From Iodidimonas muriae (GTDB lineage: Bacteria > Pseudomonadota > Alphaproteobacteria > Sphingomonadales > Rhodothalassiaceae), in contig NZ_BMOV01000002.1 of assembly GCF_014647255.1 (NCBI RefSeq), forward strand, positions 186,001 to 250,000: a stretch of 64,000 bases of DNA. The letters run 5' to 3'. Position numbers and translations under genes: made by a program. Positions 17,198 through 27,986 of the stretch are shown piece after piece. Under the pieces are notes generated by a model that worked only from the letters and a program-made list of their open reading frames with translations, searched no databases and was not told the origin of the DNA. Position 1 is the stretch's first letter; each line of letters begins with the position of its first letter.

Positions 17198-18235
17198 TTA
17201 GCGCGCCCGACGCCCTAAAAAGCCAACGGTTTCGCGCACCTCTTCCATTACCGGCAAAGCCAAAGCCGCCGCCCGATCCGCCCCTTCACTCAAAATAGCA
17301 TCGATCTCGGCGGGATCGTTCATCAAACGGCTCATTTCCTGCGTGATCGGCGACAGCTTTGCCACAGCCAGATCCACCAATGCCTTTTTAAACGGCGCAA
17401 AATCTGTCCCACCGAACTCCGCCAGCGTTTTCTCAAGGCTTTGGTCGGACAAAGCCGCATAAATGCCCAGCAGATTATTGGCTTCTGGCCGCTCCGCCAA
17501 ATCCGCAACACTGTCGGGTAATGGATGGGGATCGGTTTTGGCCTTGCGAATTTTACGGGCAATGCTATCGGCATCATCGGTAAGATTAAGCCGCGACGCA
17601 TCCGACGGATCGGATTTGCTCATTTTCTTGGAGCCGTCCCGCAGACTCATGATCCGCGCCCCTTCTTTCTGGATTACCGGCTCCACCAGCGGGAACACCT
17701 CACGGCCATAATCATTATTGAATTTCATGGCGATATCGCGGGTCAGCTCCAGATGCTGTTTTTGATCTTCGCCCACCGGCACATGGCTGGCTTTATAGGC
17801 CAGAATATCCGCCGCCATCAGATTGGGATAAACAAACAGCCCGGCGCTGGCTTTCTCGCGGTTTTTGCCCGCCTTGTCCTTGAATTGTGTCATGCGGTTC
17901 AGCCAGCCGATGCGGGCCACGCAATTAAACACCCAAGCCAATTCGCCATGGGCGGCCACCTGGCTTTGATTGAACAAAACCGAACGCTTGGGATCGACCC
18001 CCGACGCAATATAAGCCGCCGCCGCCTCACGGGTTTGACGGATCAGCTCTTGCGGATCTTGCCAAACGGTGATGGCGTGCAAATCCACCACGCAATAAAT
18101 ACATTCATAATCGTCTTGCAGCTTGGCCCAATTACGAAACGCCCCCAGATAATTTCCCAAATGCATGGAGCCGGATGGCTGGGCACCAGAAAAAATGCGG
18201 TTTTTGGGCAAGGATACCGGACGATCTTCGGTCAT
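17198..18235 (-). CDS. trpS: Tryptophanyl-tRNA synthetase
   Basis: TrpS charges tRNA-Trp. This class I synthetase has the HIGH-like motif in [12 protein letters not shown] (about residues 20-31) and KMSKS at 204-208 ([13 protein letters not shown]). The chosen ATG 18235 gives 345 residues, the family length; an upstream TTG is possible but unlikely. The downstream gap 16984-17197 is 214 bases and holds only a short TTGCG/CGCAA inverted repeat near 17163. It follows murJ by about 110 bases. Confidence 0.96.
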   Translation of the reverse strand: MTEDRPVSLPKNRIFSGAQPSGSMHLGNYLGAFRNWAKLQDDYECIYCVVDLHAITVWQDPQELIRQTREAAAAYIASGVDPKRSVLFNQSQVAAHGELAWVFNCVARIGWLNRMTQFKDKAGKNREKASAGLFVYPNLMAADILAYKASHVPVGEDQKQHLELTRDIAMKFNNDYGREVFPLVEPVIQKEGARIMSLRDGSKKMSKSDPSDASRLNLTDDADSIARKIRKAKTDPHPLPDSVADLAERPEANNLLGIYAALSDQSLEKTLAEFGGTDFAPFKKALVDLAVAKLSPITQEMSRLMNDPAEIDAILSEGADRAAALALPVMEEVRETVGFLGRRAR

Positions 18236-18346
18236 AGGGGCGCTCACTGCAAAAGGATGTGATAGCAAAACACAGGCTCAAACGAGACATAGGCTCAAAA
18301 GTGCCGAACCTTATGGCAATGGCCGCCCCCAAGGTCAACTGTCCGG

Positions 18347-19894
18347 CTATCGCCAATTTTTTATTTCGGACAGGCGAAAGGCTCCCAATATCAGGCTCGC
18401 CACACCATAAACACCAAGGCCGCTGACCACCAAGAGCGCCGCCTGCCCCACCTGCATCGCCTTGGATGCCCCACGCCCGGCCCCAAAGAAATGATCCAGA
18501 CCAAACAACACCGCCGCCATAAAGCCACAGCTCGCAATCACCCGAAGCAAGCGGCTTTTAAGGCGGGCATCAAGGGCAAACTGGCCACGACGATGCAAAT
18601 TGAGATAAAGCAGCGCCGCATTCAGCCAAGCGGCAATGCTGGTGGCCAATGCCAGCCCCACATGGCGCAACGGCCCCATCAGCAAAAGATTGAGCACCAG
18701 ATTGGTGACAAGCGCCAATAGGGCAATTTTCACCGGCGTTTTCATATCTTCACGGGCATAAAAGCCCGGCACCAGAACCTTGATCAGAACAAAAGCGGGC
18801 AAGCCAGCGGCAAAAGCGGCCAAAGCCCATGCGGTGGCCTGACTATCATCTGCGGTAAACGCCCCATGCTGGAACAGCGCCGAAATCAAGGGCTGGGGAA
18901 CAATTGCCAAGGCAAAGGCCGCGGGCAGGGTGAGAAACAGAGCAAATTCAATGGCCCGATTATGATGATGGATAGCCTCCACAGCCGAGCCCCCCGCCAA
19001 AGTGCGTGAAAGATGCGGCAACAGCACCGTGCCTACGGCAATGCCGATCACTCCCAAGGGCAATTGATTAAGCCGGTCTGCATAAAACAAGAATGACAAA
19101 GACCCTTCGGGCAGCATCGATGCCAAAATCACATCAATCATCAGGTTGATCTGTGTCATGCCCGCCCCTAATGCCACCGGCAGCATCACGGTAAGCAGTC
19201 TCTTGACCGCCGGTGTCAGTTTTGGGCGCGGCAAAGAGAGGGAAAACCCCATCCGGTGGGCGCCATAAAGCAGCAACAGCAATTGCACAACACCGGCAAG
19301 GCTGACCGCAATGGCCAACGCTTTGGCGGTCATGATGGCAGTGTCATGGAACAAAAGCAGCGAGGAAATCAGCACCAAATTAAGCAAGATAGGTGCCGCC
19401 GCCGCTTCAGAAAACCGCCCCAAGCCATTCAAAATACCGGAAAAAAGCGATACCAGGGAAATCAACAGCAAATAGGGAAACGTAAGCCGTGTCAGATCTA
19501 CCGCCAGCGCAAATTTCTCTGGCTGGTCGGCAAATCCGGGGGCCAGAACAAGCATTGCCCATGGCATGACCGCTTGCATCAATCCCGTGAAAACCAACAG
19601 GATTGGCAGCAAAACAGCCAAGGCCTCCTGGGCAAAAATCCGGGCATTATGGCGGCTCGTCGGGGTGGGGTCGCGCCCCAGAATTCTGGAAAACAAGGGC
19701 ACAAAGGCCGAAGAAAACGCCCCTTCCGCAAACAGACGGCGGAAGAAATTGGGTAATTTGAACGCCACGAAAAAGCAATCTGCCGCCAGCCCTGCACCCA
19801 GAAACTGCGCCATCAAAACATCGCGCATAAAGCCCAGAATACGGCTCATCAGCGTAAAAGAGCCTACGGTGGAGAATGCCCGCATCATGCTCAT
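18347..19894 (-). CDS. murJ: Lipid II flippase MurJ (MviN family)
   Basis: MurJ flips lipid II across the inner membrane for peptidoglycan synthesis. The 515-residue protein is almost entirely hydrophobic helices, about 14 in number. The N-terminus carries SRILGFMRDVLMAQFLGAG and FKLPNFFRRLFAEGAFSSAF, with the conserved arginines of the central cavity. I chose ATG 19894 (MSMMRAFSTVG); two more ATGs follow within four codons. It lies 39 bases after glnD on the same strand, a common alphaproteobacterial pairing (glnD-murJ-trpS). Confidence 0.96.
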   Translation of the reverse strand: MSMMRAFSTVGSFTLMSRILGFMRDVLMAQFLGAGLAADCFFVAFKLPNFFRRLFAEGAFSSAFVPLFSRILGRDPTPTSRHNARIFAQEALAVLLPILLVFTGLMQAVMPWAMLVLAPGFADQPEKFALAVDLTRLTFPYLLLISLVSLFSGILNGLGRFSEAAAAPILLNLVLISSLLLFHDTAIMTAKALAIAVSLAGVVQLLLLLYGAHRMGFSLSLPRPKLTPAVKRLLTVMLPVALGAGMTQINLMIDVILASMLPEGSLSFLFYADRLNQLPLGVIGIAVGTVLLPHLSRTLAGGSAVEAIHHHNRAIEFALFLTLPAAFALAIVPQPLISALFQHGAFTADDSQATAWALAAFAAGLPAFVLIKVLVPGFYAREDMKTPVKIALLALVTNLVLNLLLMGPLRHVGLALATSIAAWLNAALLYLNLHRRGQFALDARLKSRLLRVIASCGFMAAVLFGLDHFFGAGRGASKAMQVGQAALLVVSGLGVYGVASLILGAFRLSEIKNWR

Positions 19895-19933
19895 AAGGCA
19901 GAAAACCCGGCCACAGCCTGCCAAAACACCATC

Positions 19934-22717
19934 TTAGCCCCCATGGGCTTTGGCACCCATCCGGCGGCGATGCTCGTGACTGAAAGGCAGGTCGCCCAAA
20001 GACGCCGCCAGCAATTTCTTTTCAATATTGGCAATGCGTTGCGCCCCGGTAATTTTCTGCCCTTCCAGATCCTGCACATAAAACACATCCACCGCCCGCT
20101 CGCCATAGGTTGCCACATGCGCAGAAAAAATCGACAAACGCATCCGCGAAAGGGCGCGGGTCAGATCATAAAGCAGTCCGATACGATCGCGGGCATTCAC
20201 CTCGATCACCGTAGCCCGGTTGGACGCCCGGTTATCGATCAGGATCAGCGGCTCCACCGTGAATACCGCCATGCGTTTTTTAAGCGCATTGGTTTTGCGT
20301 TTCAGATTTTCATCTGCAGGCAATTTGTTCACCACAGCACGGCGCACCGAGCGTTCCATCTGCGCCAGCTTGTGCGGATCGGAAAAAGCCGAGCCATCCA
20401 TGGACTGGATGCGGAAATTATCCAGAGCCTTTCCATCATTTGTGGTGTGGATCTTGGCATCCACCACCGATGCTCCAGCCACGGCAAATGCCCCTGAAAG
20501 CCGTGCAAACAAGCCGGGCCGGTCACGGGTAAACACCCCCACTTCGGTCATATCCTGAAAGGCATTCACCGACAGCATCACCCCCACTTCCTCACCTGTA
20601 CTTTCGGTTTCGCGAATAAGACGGGCATTATGTTCGTGGGTGTTGCTGTCTTCGGCAATCCAATAGCTGTCATGCAGGCGGCTCATATGGATTTCGCGGC
20701 TGCGTTTGGGCCAATCGCCCAGCCGAGACGCCAATTCCGCTTTTTTGCTATCTACCCGTTCCTTGCGGCCGGTTGTGGCATGGCCGGCGATCAACACCTC
20801 TTCCGCCTGATCATAAAGATCGCGCAAAAGCTGGCCTTTCCAGCCATTCCACACACCGGGACCAACGGCCCGGATATCCACCACCGTCAAGATGATCAGC
20901 AGTTTTAGCCGCTCCGGGCTTTTCACCGCCTTGCAAAAATCAAGGATGGTCTTGCGATCCGCCAAATCGCGTTTGAAGGCCGTGTGGCTCATCAGCAAAT
21001 GCCACCGCACCAGCCACGCCACCAGATCCGTTTCCGCCGCCGTCAAACCCAAGCGCGGACACAAGGTACGGGCGATACGCTCTCCGGTTTTGGAATGATC
21101 CTCCTGCCTGCCCTTGGCGATATCATGCAAAAGCACCGCCACATAAAGCACCCGGCGCGACACCAGTTTATGGATCAATGCCGTGGACATGGGGTGTTCG
21201 TCAGCCAACTCCCCCCGTTCGATCTTTGCCAGCAAACCGATGGCATGGATGGTATGCTCGTCCACCGTATAATGGTGATACATATCATATTGCATTTGCG
21301 CCACCACCCGCCCGAAATCCGGCACGAAACGGCCAAACACACCGGCTTCATTCATGCGGCGCAAATTCAGTTCGGGATGGTCCTTCGAGGTCAGCACCTC
21401 CATAAATGCCTTATTGGCCGCCGGGTCTTCCCGCACGGTTTTATCGATCAATGCCAAATGGCGCCCGATATGGCGTAACGCATTGGGGTGGATATCAAAG
21501 CCCGATTGATGCGCCGCCGCAAAAATTTCGATCATCTTGCGCGGATCTTTTACAAACAGCGCATCCCCCGACACATTGAGCCGGTTACCATCCACCCGAA
21601 AGCCGCGGATACGGCGCTTGGGGCGTAAGGCTTTCAAAGAAAACATCGATGTTTTCTCTTGCCGGTCTTCCAGAACCGCGCAAACCACACGGGTCAGATC
21701 CCCCACCTGCTTGGCCACCAGAAAATAATGCTTCATGAAGCGTTCAACGCCAGACAAGCCGGGGCGATCGCGGTAATTGAGCCGCCGCGCCAATTCCGGC
21801 TGGACATCGAAGGTCAACCGCTCTTGCGCGCGCCCCACCAGAAAGTGCAGTGACACCCGCACCGTCCATAAAAATGATTCCGCCTTGCGGAACGACTGCA
21901 GTTCTTCAGGCGCCAAAATGCCTTCCAACACCAGATCGCGGGGCCGGTGCACATCATAAAGAAATTTGGTCATCCAGAACAAAGTGTGCAAATCCCGCAG
22001 GCCGCCCTTACCATCCTTCAGATTGGGTTCCACCACATAGCGGCTATCCCCCATACGGCTATGGCGGGCATCCCGTTCCGCCAGTTTTTGCTCCACAAAC
22101 AGCCGCCCCTGCCCTTCTAGCACCTCTTTTCGGTAGCGGCTGTCCAGCGCGTCAAACAGCGCACGATCCCCCACCAGCATCCGCCGTTCCAGCAGCGCCG
22201 TTTTCACCGAAAGATCTTTTTGCGCCATCCGCACGCAATCACCGGGCGAGCGCACCGCCTGCCCCACCTTCAGCCCCATATCCCACAGGGTATACAGCAT
22301 GAACTCCACCACCTGTTCATGCCAGACCGTTGATTTATAAGGATAAAGAAACAACAGATCGAGATCCGAGAACGGGGCCAGCTCGCTGCGGCCATAGCCG
22401 CCCGTCGCCACCACCGCCAAACGCTCGCTATCGGTGGGATTGTGGCACGGATAAAGATGGTGCACTGCCACATCATACAAGCCTTCCACCAGCTTGTCCG
22501 CCAGATAGCTGAAAGACGCGGCCAAGGTGCGGCCATTGGTGCCATCTTGTTCATGGCGTTGCTTTAATTCTGCAAAGCCGTCCTTCCACGCCGTTTTGGC
22601 AACATCCAGAATCCGGGCGCGGCGGTCACGGGATTCAGGCTGGGTTGCCGCTTTGGCCAGCGCCTCCACAAAGGCTCCATAATCAATGATCTGACGCTTC
22701 TTCAAGATCTTGACCAT
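19934..22717 (-). CDS. glnD: Bifunctional uridylyltransferase/uridylyl-removing enzyme GlnD
   Basis: GlnD senses glutamine and adds or removes UMP on PII proteins. All domains are present in 927 residues: the nucleotidyltransferase domain with GGYGRSELAPFSDLD (about 106-120), a helical linker, the HD domain with LLHDIAKGRQEDHSKTGERI (about 505-525) for UMP removal, and two C-terminal ACT domains beginning with VGVFTRDRPGLFARLSGAFA and VNARDRIGLLYDLTRALSRM. Length is typical. ATG 22717 follows mutS by 64 bases. PII and glutamine synthetase genes are outside the window. Confidence 0.97.
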   Translation of the reverse strand: MVKILKKRQIIDYGAFVEALAKAATQPESRDRRARILDVAKTAWKDGFAELKQRHEQDGTNGRTLAASFSYLADKLVEGLYDVAVHHLYPCHNPTDSERLAVVATGGYGRSELAPFSDLDLLFLYPYKSTVWHEQVVEFMLYTLWDMGLKVGQAVRSPGDCVRMAQKDLSVKTALLERRMLVGDRALFDALDSRYRKEVLEGQGRLFVEQKLAERDARHSRMGDSRYVVEPNLKDGKGGLRDLHTLFWMTKFLYDVHRPRDLVLEGILAPEELQSFRKAESFLWTVRVSLHFLVGRAQERLTFDVQPELARRLNYRDRPGLSGVERFMKHYFLVAKQVGDLTRVVCAVLEDRQEKTSMFSLKALRPKRRIRGFRVDGNRLNVSGDALFVKDPRKMIEIFAAAHQSGFDIHPNALRHIGRHLALIDKTVREDPAANKAFMEVLTSKDHPELNLRRMNEAGVFGRFVPDFGRVVAQMQYDMYHHYTVDEHTIHAIGLLAKIERGELADEHPMSTALIHKLVSRRVLYVAVLLHDIAKGRQEDHSKTGERIARTLCPRLGLTAAETDLVAWLVRWHLLMSHTAFKRDLADRKTILDFCKAVKSPERLKLLIILTVVDIRAVGPGVWNGWKGQLLRDLYDQAEEVLIAGHATTGRKERVDSKKAELASRLGDWPKRSREIHMSRLHDSYWIAEDSNTHEHNARLIRETESTGEEVGVMLSVNAFQDMTEVGVFTRDRPGLFARLSGAFAVAGASVVDAKIHTTNDGKALDNFRIQSMDGSAFSDPHKLAQMERSVRRAVVNKLPADENLKRKTNALKKRMAVFTVEPLILIDNRASNRATVIEVNARDRIGLLYDLTRALSRMRLSIFSAHVATYGERAVDVFYVQDLEGQKITGAQRIANIEKKLLAASLGDLPFSHEHRRRMGAKAHGG

Positions 22718-22781
22718 GGCCGCCCTTCCTGTTGAATGCCCAAAATCCGGGGCCGGTATATCCCTTTATCCGTGCCTATTG

Positions 22782-25514
22782 TCACCCATCCGACAAAGTC
22801 TTCAAGTGATAGATCAGATCATGGGCCTGTTTGGGGCTAAGTTCATCGGGATTGATGTCTAAAAGCGCCTCTCTTACGGGATCGGCCGGAACCGCAGATC
22901 CGGCCTCGTCAGACAGCCTGTCGGCCATTTGGAACAATGGCAGATCGCCCAGGACACCGCGCACCGGAGCACCATGGCCCTGCGCTTCCAATTCCGCCAG
23001 AACCTGCCGCGCCCGCGCCACCACAGAGGCCGGCAGGCCCGCCAGCTTTGCCACCTGAATACCGTAAGACCGGTCCGCCGCGCCATGGGCCACTTCATGC
23101 AAGAACACCACATCTCCCTGCCATTCCTTCACCCGCATAGAGCGTAAGGCCATTTTCGGAAGCCGCTCCTTGAGCGTCGAAAGTTCGTGATAATGGGTTG
23201 CAAACAAAGCGCGGGCGCGGTTTTTTTCATAAAGATGCTCCACCGCAGCCCAGGCAATGGACAAACCATCAAATGTCGCGGTGCCACGGCCAATCTCGTC
23301 CAGGATCACCAAGGACCGTTCGGTGGCCTGATTCAGAATTGCTGCGGTTTCCACCATTTCCACCATGAAGGTAGAGCGCCCCTGCGCAAGATCGTCAGAG
23401 GCACCGACCCGGCTGAACAAGCGGTCCACAATGCCGATACGCGCCGCTTGGGCCGGCACATAGCTGCCACTTTGGGCCAAGATGGCAATCAACGCATTCT
23501 GGCGCAAAAATGTGGATTTCCCCGCCATATTGGGACCGGTAATCAACCATAGCCGGGTTTCGGGGCCAAGGTCGCAATCATTGGCCACGAAGGGGCCCTC
23601 ATCGGCCTTGCGCAGCGCCGCTTCCACCACCGGATGCCGCCCGCCCACAATATCGAATGCACAATCGGCGGTGATCTCGGGCCGTGTCCAGCGTTCGGTG
23701 ACGGCCACCTCTGCCAAGGCGGCCGATACATCAAAAACCGCCAAGGCCTGGGCCGTTTGCGACAAAGCCGCCCACGCATCCGATATATAGGCCAATAAGC
23801 GATCGAACAAATCCTGTTCCATCGCCAGCGCCCGATCGCCCGCCTGGGTGATCTTGCTTGCAAGCTCCGCCAGTTCCGGGGTGGAAAAACGCACCGAATT
23901 GGCAAGGGTCTGGCGATGGATGAAGCGCTCGGCCAAGGGCGGTTTCATCAACGCATCGGCCGCCTTCGCCGATAGATCGATATGATAGCCCAGAACATTA
24001 TTATGCTTGATTTTCAGGCCCGAAATACCGGTTTCCTGCCGATAGCGCGTCTCCAAAGCGGCAATCAACCGGCGGCTTTCATCACGCAAGGTGCGACATT
24101 CATCCAAAGCCGCATCATAACCCTTGGCGATAAAGCCTCCATCGCGCAACAAAGCGGGCGGTTCGGCCACCAAAGCCCGCGACAATTCCTCGATCAGCGC
24201 TTGATGTCCGCCCAGTGCAGCATGATCCAAGGCCAGCGCATCGGGAAGACCGGAAAAGCCGTCTTTTTGGGCTAAAAGATCGCGCACATCAGCCGCCACA
24301 TTCAAAGCATCCCGCACCATGGCCAGATCACGGGGCGTTCCCCGCCCGATGGTCAAACGCGACAAGGCCCGTTCCAGATCCGGAGCGTGGCGCAAGGCTT
24401 GGCGCAGATCGGCCCGCACCGCACCATCTTCAACAAAATAATCGATCGCCGACAAACGCCCATTGATCGCCGCTTCATCCGTCAAAGGGGCGCTCAAGCG
24501 CGCCGCCAAGGCCCGGGCACCGGGGCCTGTGACCGTGCGGTCAATGGTGGCGATCAAACTGCCTTTTGCCTCACCCGCCATGGTCCGGGTCAATTCCAGA
24601 CTGCGTCTGGTGGCCCCGTCGATCAACATGCTTGCCCCGCGCGGCAGTTGCGAAGGGGCCAACAAGCGCGGCAAACGGCCTTTTTGCGTCTCTTCCAAAT
24701 AGCCGATCAGGGCATCATAGGCGGCCAGTTCGGCACGGCTGAAATCCCCGAAAGCATCCAACACCGCCACATCGAACAAGCTGCATAAGCGCCGTTCGCC
24801 GCGCGCACTATCGGATTGGTTTTTTTCCAGCGGTGTCAACACATCGGAAAAAGCGGCCAAAGCCACATCCAGCACCGGATCGTCCATCAAGCCGGACGCC
24901 ACCAGCAATTCCCCCGGGGCAATCTGCGCCAGATCCGCTGACACAAGATCCTCTGTAGTGGGCATCGAGGTCAGCGCTCCTGTGGACATATCGGCCCAGG
25001 CCAAGGCCAATGTCCCGCCCGCTTTGACCAGCACCGTCAGATAATTATGGCGACGGGCATCCAGCAAAGTGTCTTCCGTCAGGGTGCCCGGTGTCACCAG
25101 CCGGACCACTTCGCGCTTCACCACCGATTTTGCCCCGCGCTTTTTCGCCTCCGCCGGGTCTTCGGTCTGTTCACACACAGCAACGCGGAAACCGGCGCGG
25201 ATCAAGCGGGCCAGATAGCTATCCGCCGCATGGACAGGCACTCCGGCCATGGGGATATCATCCCCTTCATGCTTGCCGCGTTTGGTAAGGGTGATGTCCA
25301 GCGCCCCGGATGCTTGAACCGCATCATCGAAGAACAATTCATAGAAATCGCCCATGCGGTAAAACAACAGGCAATCGGGATATTCTGCCTTGATAGACAA
25401 ATATTGCGCCATCATCGGTGTAGGAGCCACCGAAGCCTTGGATGCGGCTTTGGACGGTCCTGCAGCTTTGGCTTTGGGCTGGGCGGTTTTGACAGTGATG
25501 GCAGATTTTTTCAT
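22782..25514 (-). CDS. mutS: DNA mismatch repair protein MutS
   Basis: MutS recognises mismatches. The mismatch-binding domain carries the Phe-x-Glu motif ([14 protein letters not shown], about residue 45), followed by connector, lever and clamp domains and the ATPase with Walker [10 protein letters not shown] and [15 protein letters not shown]. The chosen ATG 25514 gives 910 residues with a 30-residue Lys/Ala-rich N-terminal tail not seen in E. coli MutS; the frame stays open to 25613 but lacks a better start. It is divergent from maeB and followed by glnD. No mutL is in the window. Confidence 0.97.
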   Translation of the reverse strand: MKKSAITVKTAQPKAKAAGPSKAASKASVAPTPMMAQYLSIKAEYPDCLLFYRMGDFYELFFDDAVQASGALDITLTKRGKHEGDDIPMAGVPVHAADSYLARLIRAGFRVAVCEQTEDPAEAKKRGAKSVVKREVVRLVTPGTLTEDTLLDARRHNYLTVLVKAGGTLALAWADMSTGALTSMPTTEDLVSADLAQIAPGELLVASGLMDDPVLDVALAAFSDVLTPLEKNQSDSARGERRLCSLFDVAVLDAFGDFSRAELAAYDALIGYLEETQKGRLPRLLAPSQLPRGASMLIDGATRRSLELTRTMAGEAKGSLIATIDRTVTGPGARALAARLSAPLTDEAAINGRLSAIDYFVEDGAVRADLRQALRHAPDLERALSRLTIGRGTPRDLAMVRDALNVAADVRDLLAQKDGFSGLPDALALDHAALGGHQALIEELSRALVAEPPALLRDGGFIAKGYDAALDECRTLRDESRRLIAALETRYRQETGISGLKIKHNNVLGYHIDLSAKAADALMKPPLAERFIHRQTLANSVRFSTPELAELASKITQAGDRALAMEQDLFDRLLAYISDAWAALSQTAQALAVFDVSAALAEVAVTERWTRPEITADCAFDIVGGRHPVVEAALRKADEGPFVANDCDLGPETRLWLITGPNMAGKSTFLRQNALIAILAQSGSYVPAQAARIGIVDRLFSRVGASDDLAQGRSTFMVEMVETAAILNQATERSLVILDEIGRGTATFDGLSIAWAAVEHLYEKNRARALFATHYHELSTLKERLPKMALRSMRVKEWQGDVVFLHEVAHGAADRSYGIQVAKLAGLPASVVARARQVLAELEAQGHGAPVRGVLGDLPLFQMADRLSDEAGSAVPADPVREALLDINPDELSPKQAHDLIYHLKTLSDG

Positions 25515-25688
25515 AAAAGAAGTGTCTCGGGGCCTTGCTATGCTGTTGGAAACACGGTCATCTAGGGCGCTGAATTGGATATTTGAAGGTTTTAGCATGC
25601 GTTGCGCCTCCATCGCCAGTTTACCATCGCGTTCAAGCTTTTGTTCGCCGTCCTGATCTTAGCCTGATTTTGCCTCCGGGAGCGCACC

Positions 25689-27956
25689 ATGTCCGACAAT
25701 GATTCGAAATTTTCCGACCGGGAAGCCCTGCGGTTTCATTCCTTCCCGAAGCCCGGAAAGATCGAAATCACGGCCACCAAGCCCATGGCCACCCAGCGCG
25801 ATTTGTCTTTGGCTTATTCACCCGGCGTAGCGGTGCCGGTGAAGGCCATTGCCGAAAATCCCGATTGTATTTTTGATTATACGGCGCGCGGCAATCTTGT
25901 GGCGGTGATTTCCAACGGAACGGCAATTCTCGGGCTGGGCAATCTGGGGGCTGCCGCCTCGAAACCGGTGATGGAAGGCAAGGCGGTGCTGTTCAAGCGC
26001 TTTGCCGATATCGACGCCATCGATATCGAGCTCAATTCCGAAGATGTGGATGCCATCGTCAATGCCGTGTCCTTGATGGAGCCGAGCTTTGGCGGCATCA
26101 ATTTAGAAGATATTGGTGCACCGGCATGTTTCATCATTGAACAACGCCTGCGTGAGCTTATGGATATTCCGGTTTTCCATGACGATCAGCACGGCACCGC
26201 CATCATCACCGCCGCAGGCTTTTTGAATGCTATTTATCTCACCGGCCGCGACACCAAAAAGGTGCGGGTGGTGATGAATGGCGCGGGGGCGGCGGCCATC
26301 GCCTGTGCGGAATTGCTGAAAGCGCTGGGCGTGCTCCATGAGAATCTCATCATGTGCGACAGCAAGGGTGTCATCCACACGGCCCGCGAAGACACACTGA
26401 ACCAGTGGAAATCCGCCCATGCCATCGATACGGAACACAGAACGCTGGCCGATGCCATCGCCGGTGCCGATGTGTTCATCGGCCTGTCGGTAAAAGGGGC
26501 CGTTAACCGCGAAATGGTGAAAAGCATGGCCGCAAAGCCGATCATTTTCGCCATGGCCAATCCCGACCCCGAAATTTCCCCCGAAGATGTGGCCGAAGTG
26601 CGCGACGATGCCATCATGGCCACGGGCCGGTCCGATTATCCCAATCAGGTCAATAATGTTCTGGGCTTTCCTTATATTTTTCGCGGCGCTCTGGATGTGC
26701 GGGCGCGCACCATCAATGAAGAAATGAAAGTCGCCGCCGCCCATGCCTTGGCCGAACTGGCCCGTTCCGATGTACCCGATGAGGTGGCCGCCGCTTATTC
26801 CGGACGCAAATATAAATTCGGCCCGCACTATATCATCCCGGCCCCCTTCGATCCGCGGCTGATGGAATTTGTGCCGCCCCGCGTGGCACAAGCGGCCATG
26901 GACAGTGGCGTGGCCCGCAAACCCATCGAGGATATGGCCGCCTATCGTCGTCAGGTTTCAAATCGGCTCAACCCCACGGTGGGCCTTTTGGGCGAGATGT
27001 ATGACATGCTCACCAGCCACGACAAGCGGGTGATTTTCGCAGAAGCCGAAGAGGACCGCATGTTGCGCGCCGCAGTGGGCTTCAAATCCGGCGGTTATGG
27101 CACCCCCATCCTGATCGGCTATGAAGATGTGGTGGCAAAAAAGCTGCGTGATCTGGGGGCCGATCCCGATGAATTTGAAATCCATTCCGCCCGCACATCA
27201 ACCAAGAACGAAGCCTATACCGACTGGCTGTATAAGCGCCTGCAACGCATCGGCTATTTAAAGCGCGATGCGCAAAGGCTGGTGAACCGCGACCGCAATG
27301 TGTTTTCCGCCTGCATGCTGGCCAATGGCGATGCCGACGCCATGGTGACGGGGCTGACACGCAATTATTATCAGGCTGTCGAAAATATCCAGCTTGTGAT
27401 CGACCCCAAAGCGCATATGCAGCCCTTTGGCCTGACCATCGTCATGTCACGCGAACGCACCGTCTTCATTGCCGATACGGTGATGAACGAGCGGCCCACC
27501 GGGGAGGAACTTGCCGATATTGCCCAAAATGCCGCCGCCGCCGTGCGCCATTTGGGGCATAAGCCGAGCGTTGCCCTGCTGTCTTTCTCGAACTTTGGCC
27601 AGCCAATGCGCGAAAAAGCCGATCATGTGCGCGAAGCCGTGGGTATATTGGAACAGCGCGATGTGGATTTTGAATTCGAAGGCGATATGGCCCCCGATAC
27701 GGCGCTGAACCCCGACCTGTTGAAACTTTATCCCTTTGCGCGGCTATCGGGCCCGGCCAATGTTTTGGTGATGCCCGCCCTTCATTCCGCCAATATTTCC
27801 ACCAAACTGGTGGGGGCTTTGGGCGGCGCAAAGGTTATCGGGCCAATCCTGTGGGGCTTTGAACGGTCCGTCCAGATCGTGCGCATGGGGTCCCATACCA
27901 GCGATGTGCTCAATATGGCGGCTTTGGCAGCCGTTGGCTCTATCGACAGGACATAA
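25689..27956 (+). CDS. maeB: NADP-dependent malic enzyme with phosphotransacetylase-like domain (MaeB)
   Basis: MaeB decarboxylates malate to pyruvate with NADP. Residues 1 to about 430 are the malic enzyme part (SLAYSPGVAVPVKAIAENPD, VFHDDQHGTA, VVMNGAGAAAIACAELL), and about 430-755 is a phosphotransacetylase-like domain (VIFAEAEEDRMLRAAV, ANVLVMPALHSANISTKLV). In relatives the second domain is regulatory and binds acetyl-CoA. The 755-residue fusion has the usual length. ATG 25689 is preceded by GGGAG. It is divergent from mutS, as in many alphaproteobacteria. Confidence 0.96.
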   Translation: MSDNDSKFSDREALRFHSFPKPGKIEITATKPMATQRDLSLAYSPGVAVPVKAIAENPDCIFDYTARGNLVAVISNGTAILGLGNLGAAASKPVMEGKAVLFKRFADIDAIDIELNSEDVDAIVNAVSLMEPSFGGINLEDIGAPACFIIEQRLRELMDIPVFHDDQHGTAIITAAGFLNAIYLTGRDTKKVRVVMNGAGAAAIACAELLKALGVLHENLIMCDSKGVIHTAREDTLNQWKSAHAIDTEHRTLADAIAGADVFIGLSVKGAVNREMVKSMAAKPIIFAMANPDPEISPEDVAEVRDDAIMATGRSDYPNQVNNVLGFPYIFRGALDVRARTINEEMKVAAAHALAELARSDVPDEVAAAYSGRKYKFGPHYIIPAPFDPRLMEFVPPRVAQAAMDSGVARKPIEDMAAYRRQVSNRLNPTVGLLGEMYDMLTSHDKRVIFAEAEEDRMLRAAVGFKSGGYGTPILIGYEDVVAKKLRDLGADPDEFEIHSARTSTKNEAYTDWLYKRLQRIGYLKRDAQRLVNRDRNVFSACMLANGDADAMVTGLTRNYYQAVENIQLVIDPKAHMQPFGLTIVMSRERTVFIADTVMNERPTGEELADIAQNAAAAVRHLGHKPSVALLSFSNFGQPMREKADHVREAVGILEQRDVDFEFEGDMAPDTALNPDLLKLYPFARLSGPANVLVMPALHSANISTKLVGALGGAKVIGPILWGFERSVQIVRMGSHTSDVLNMAALAAVGSIDRT

Positions 27957-27958
27957 AG

Positions 27959-27986
27959 GGGGAAAGGATATCTGGCCTTATTCCCC
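27959..27986. terminator. Hairpin between convergent maeB and olsB
   Basis: GGGGAAAGG (27959-27967) pairs with CCTTATTCCCC (27976-27986) with a 2-base bulge. It lies 3 bases after the maeB stop and overlaps the last codons of the olsB-like gene. There is no T-run, so it may act as a stability or weak bidirectional termination structure. Confidence 0.35.
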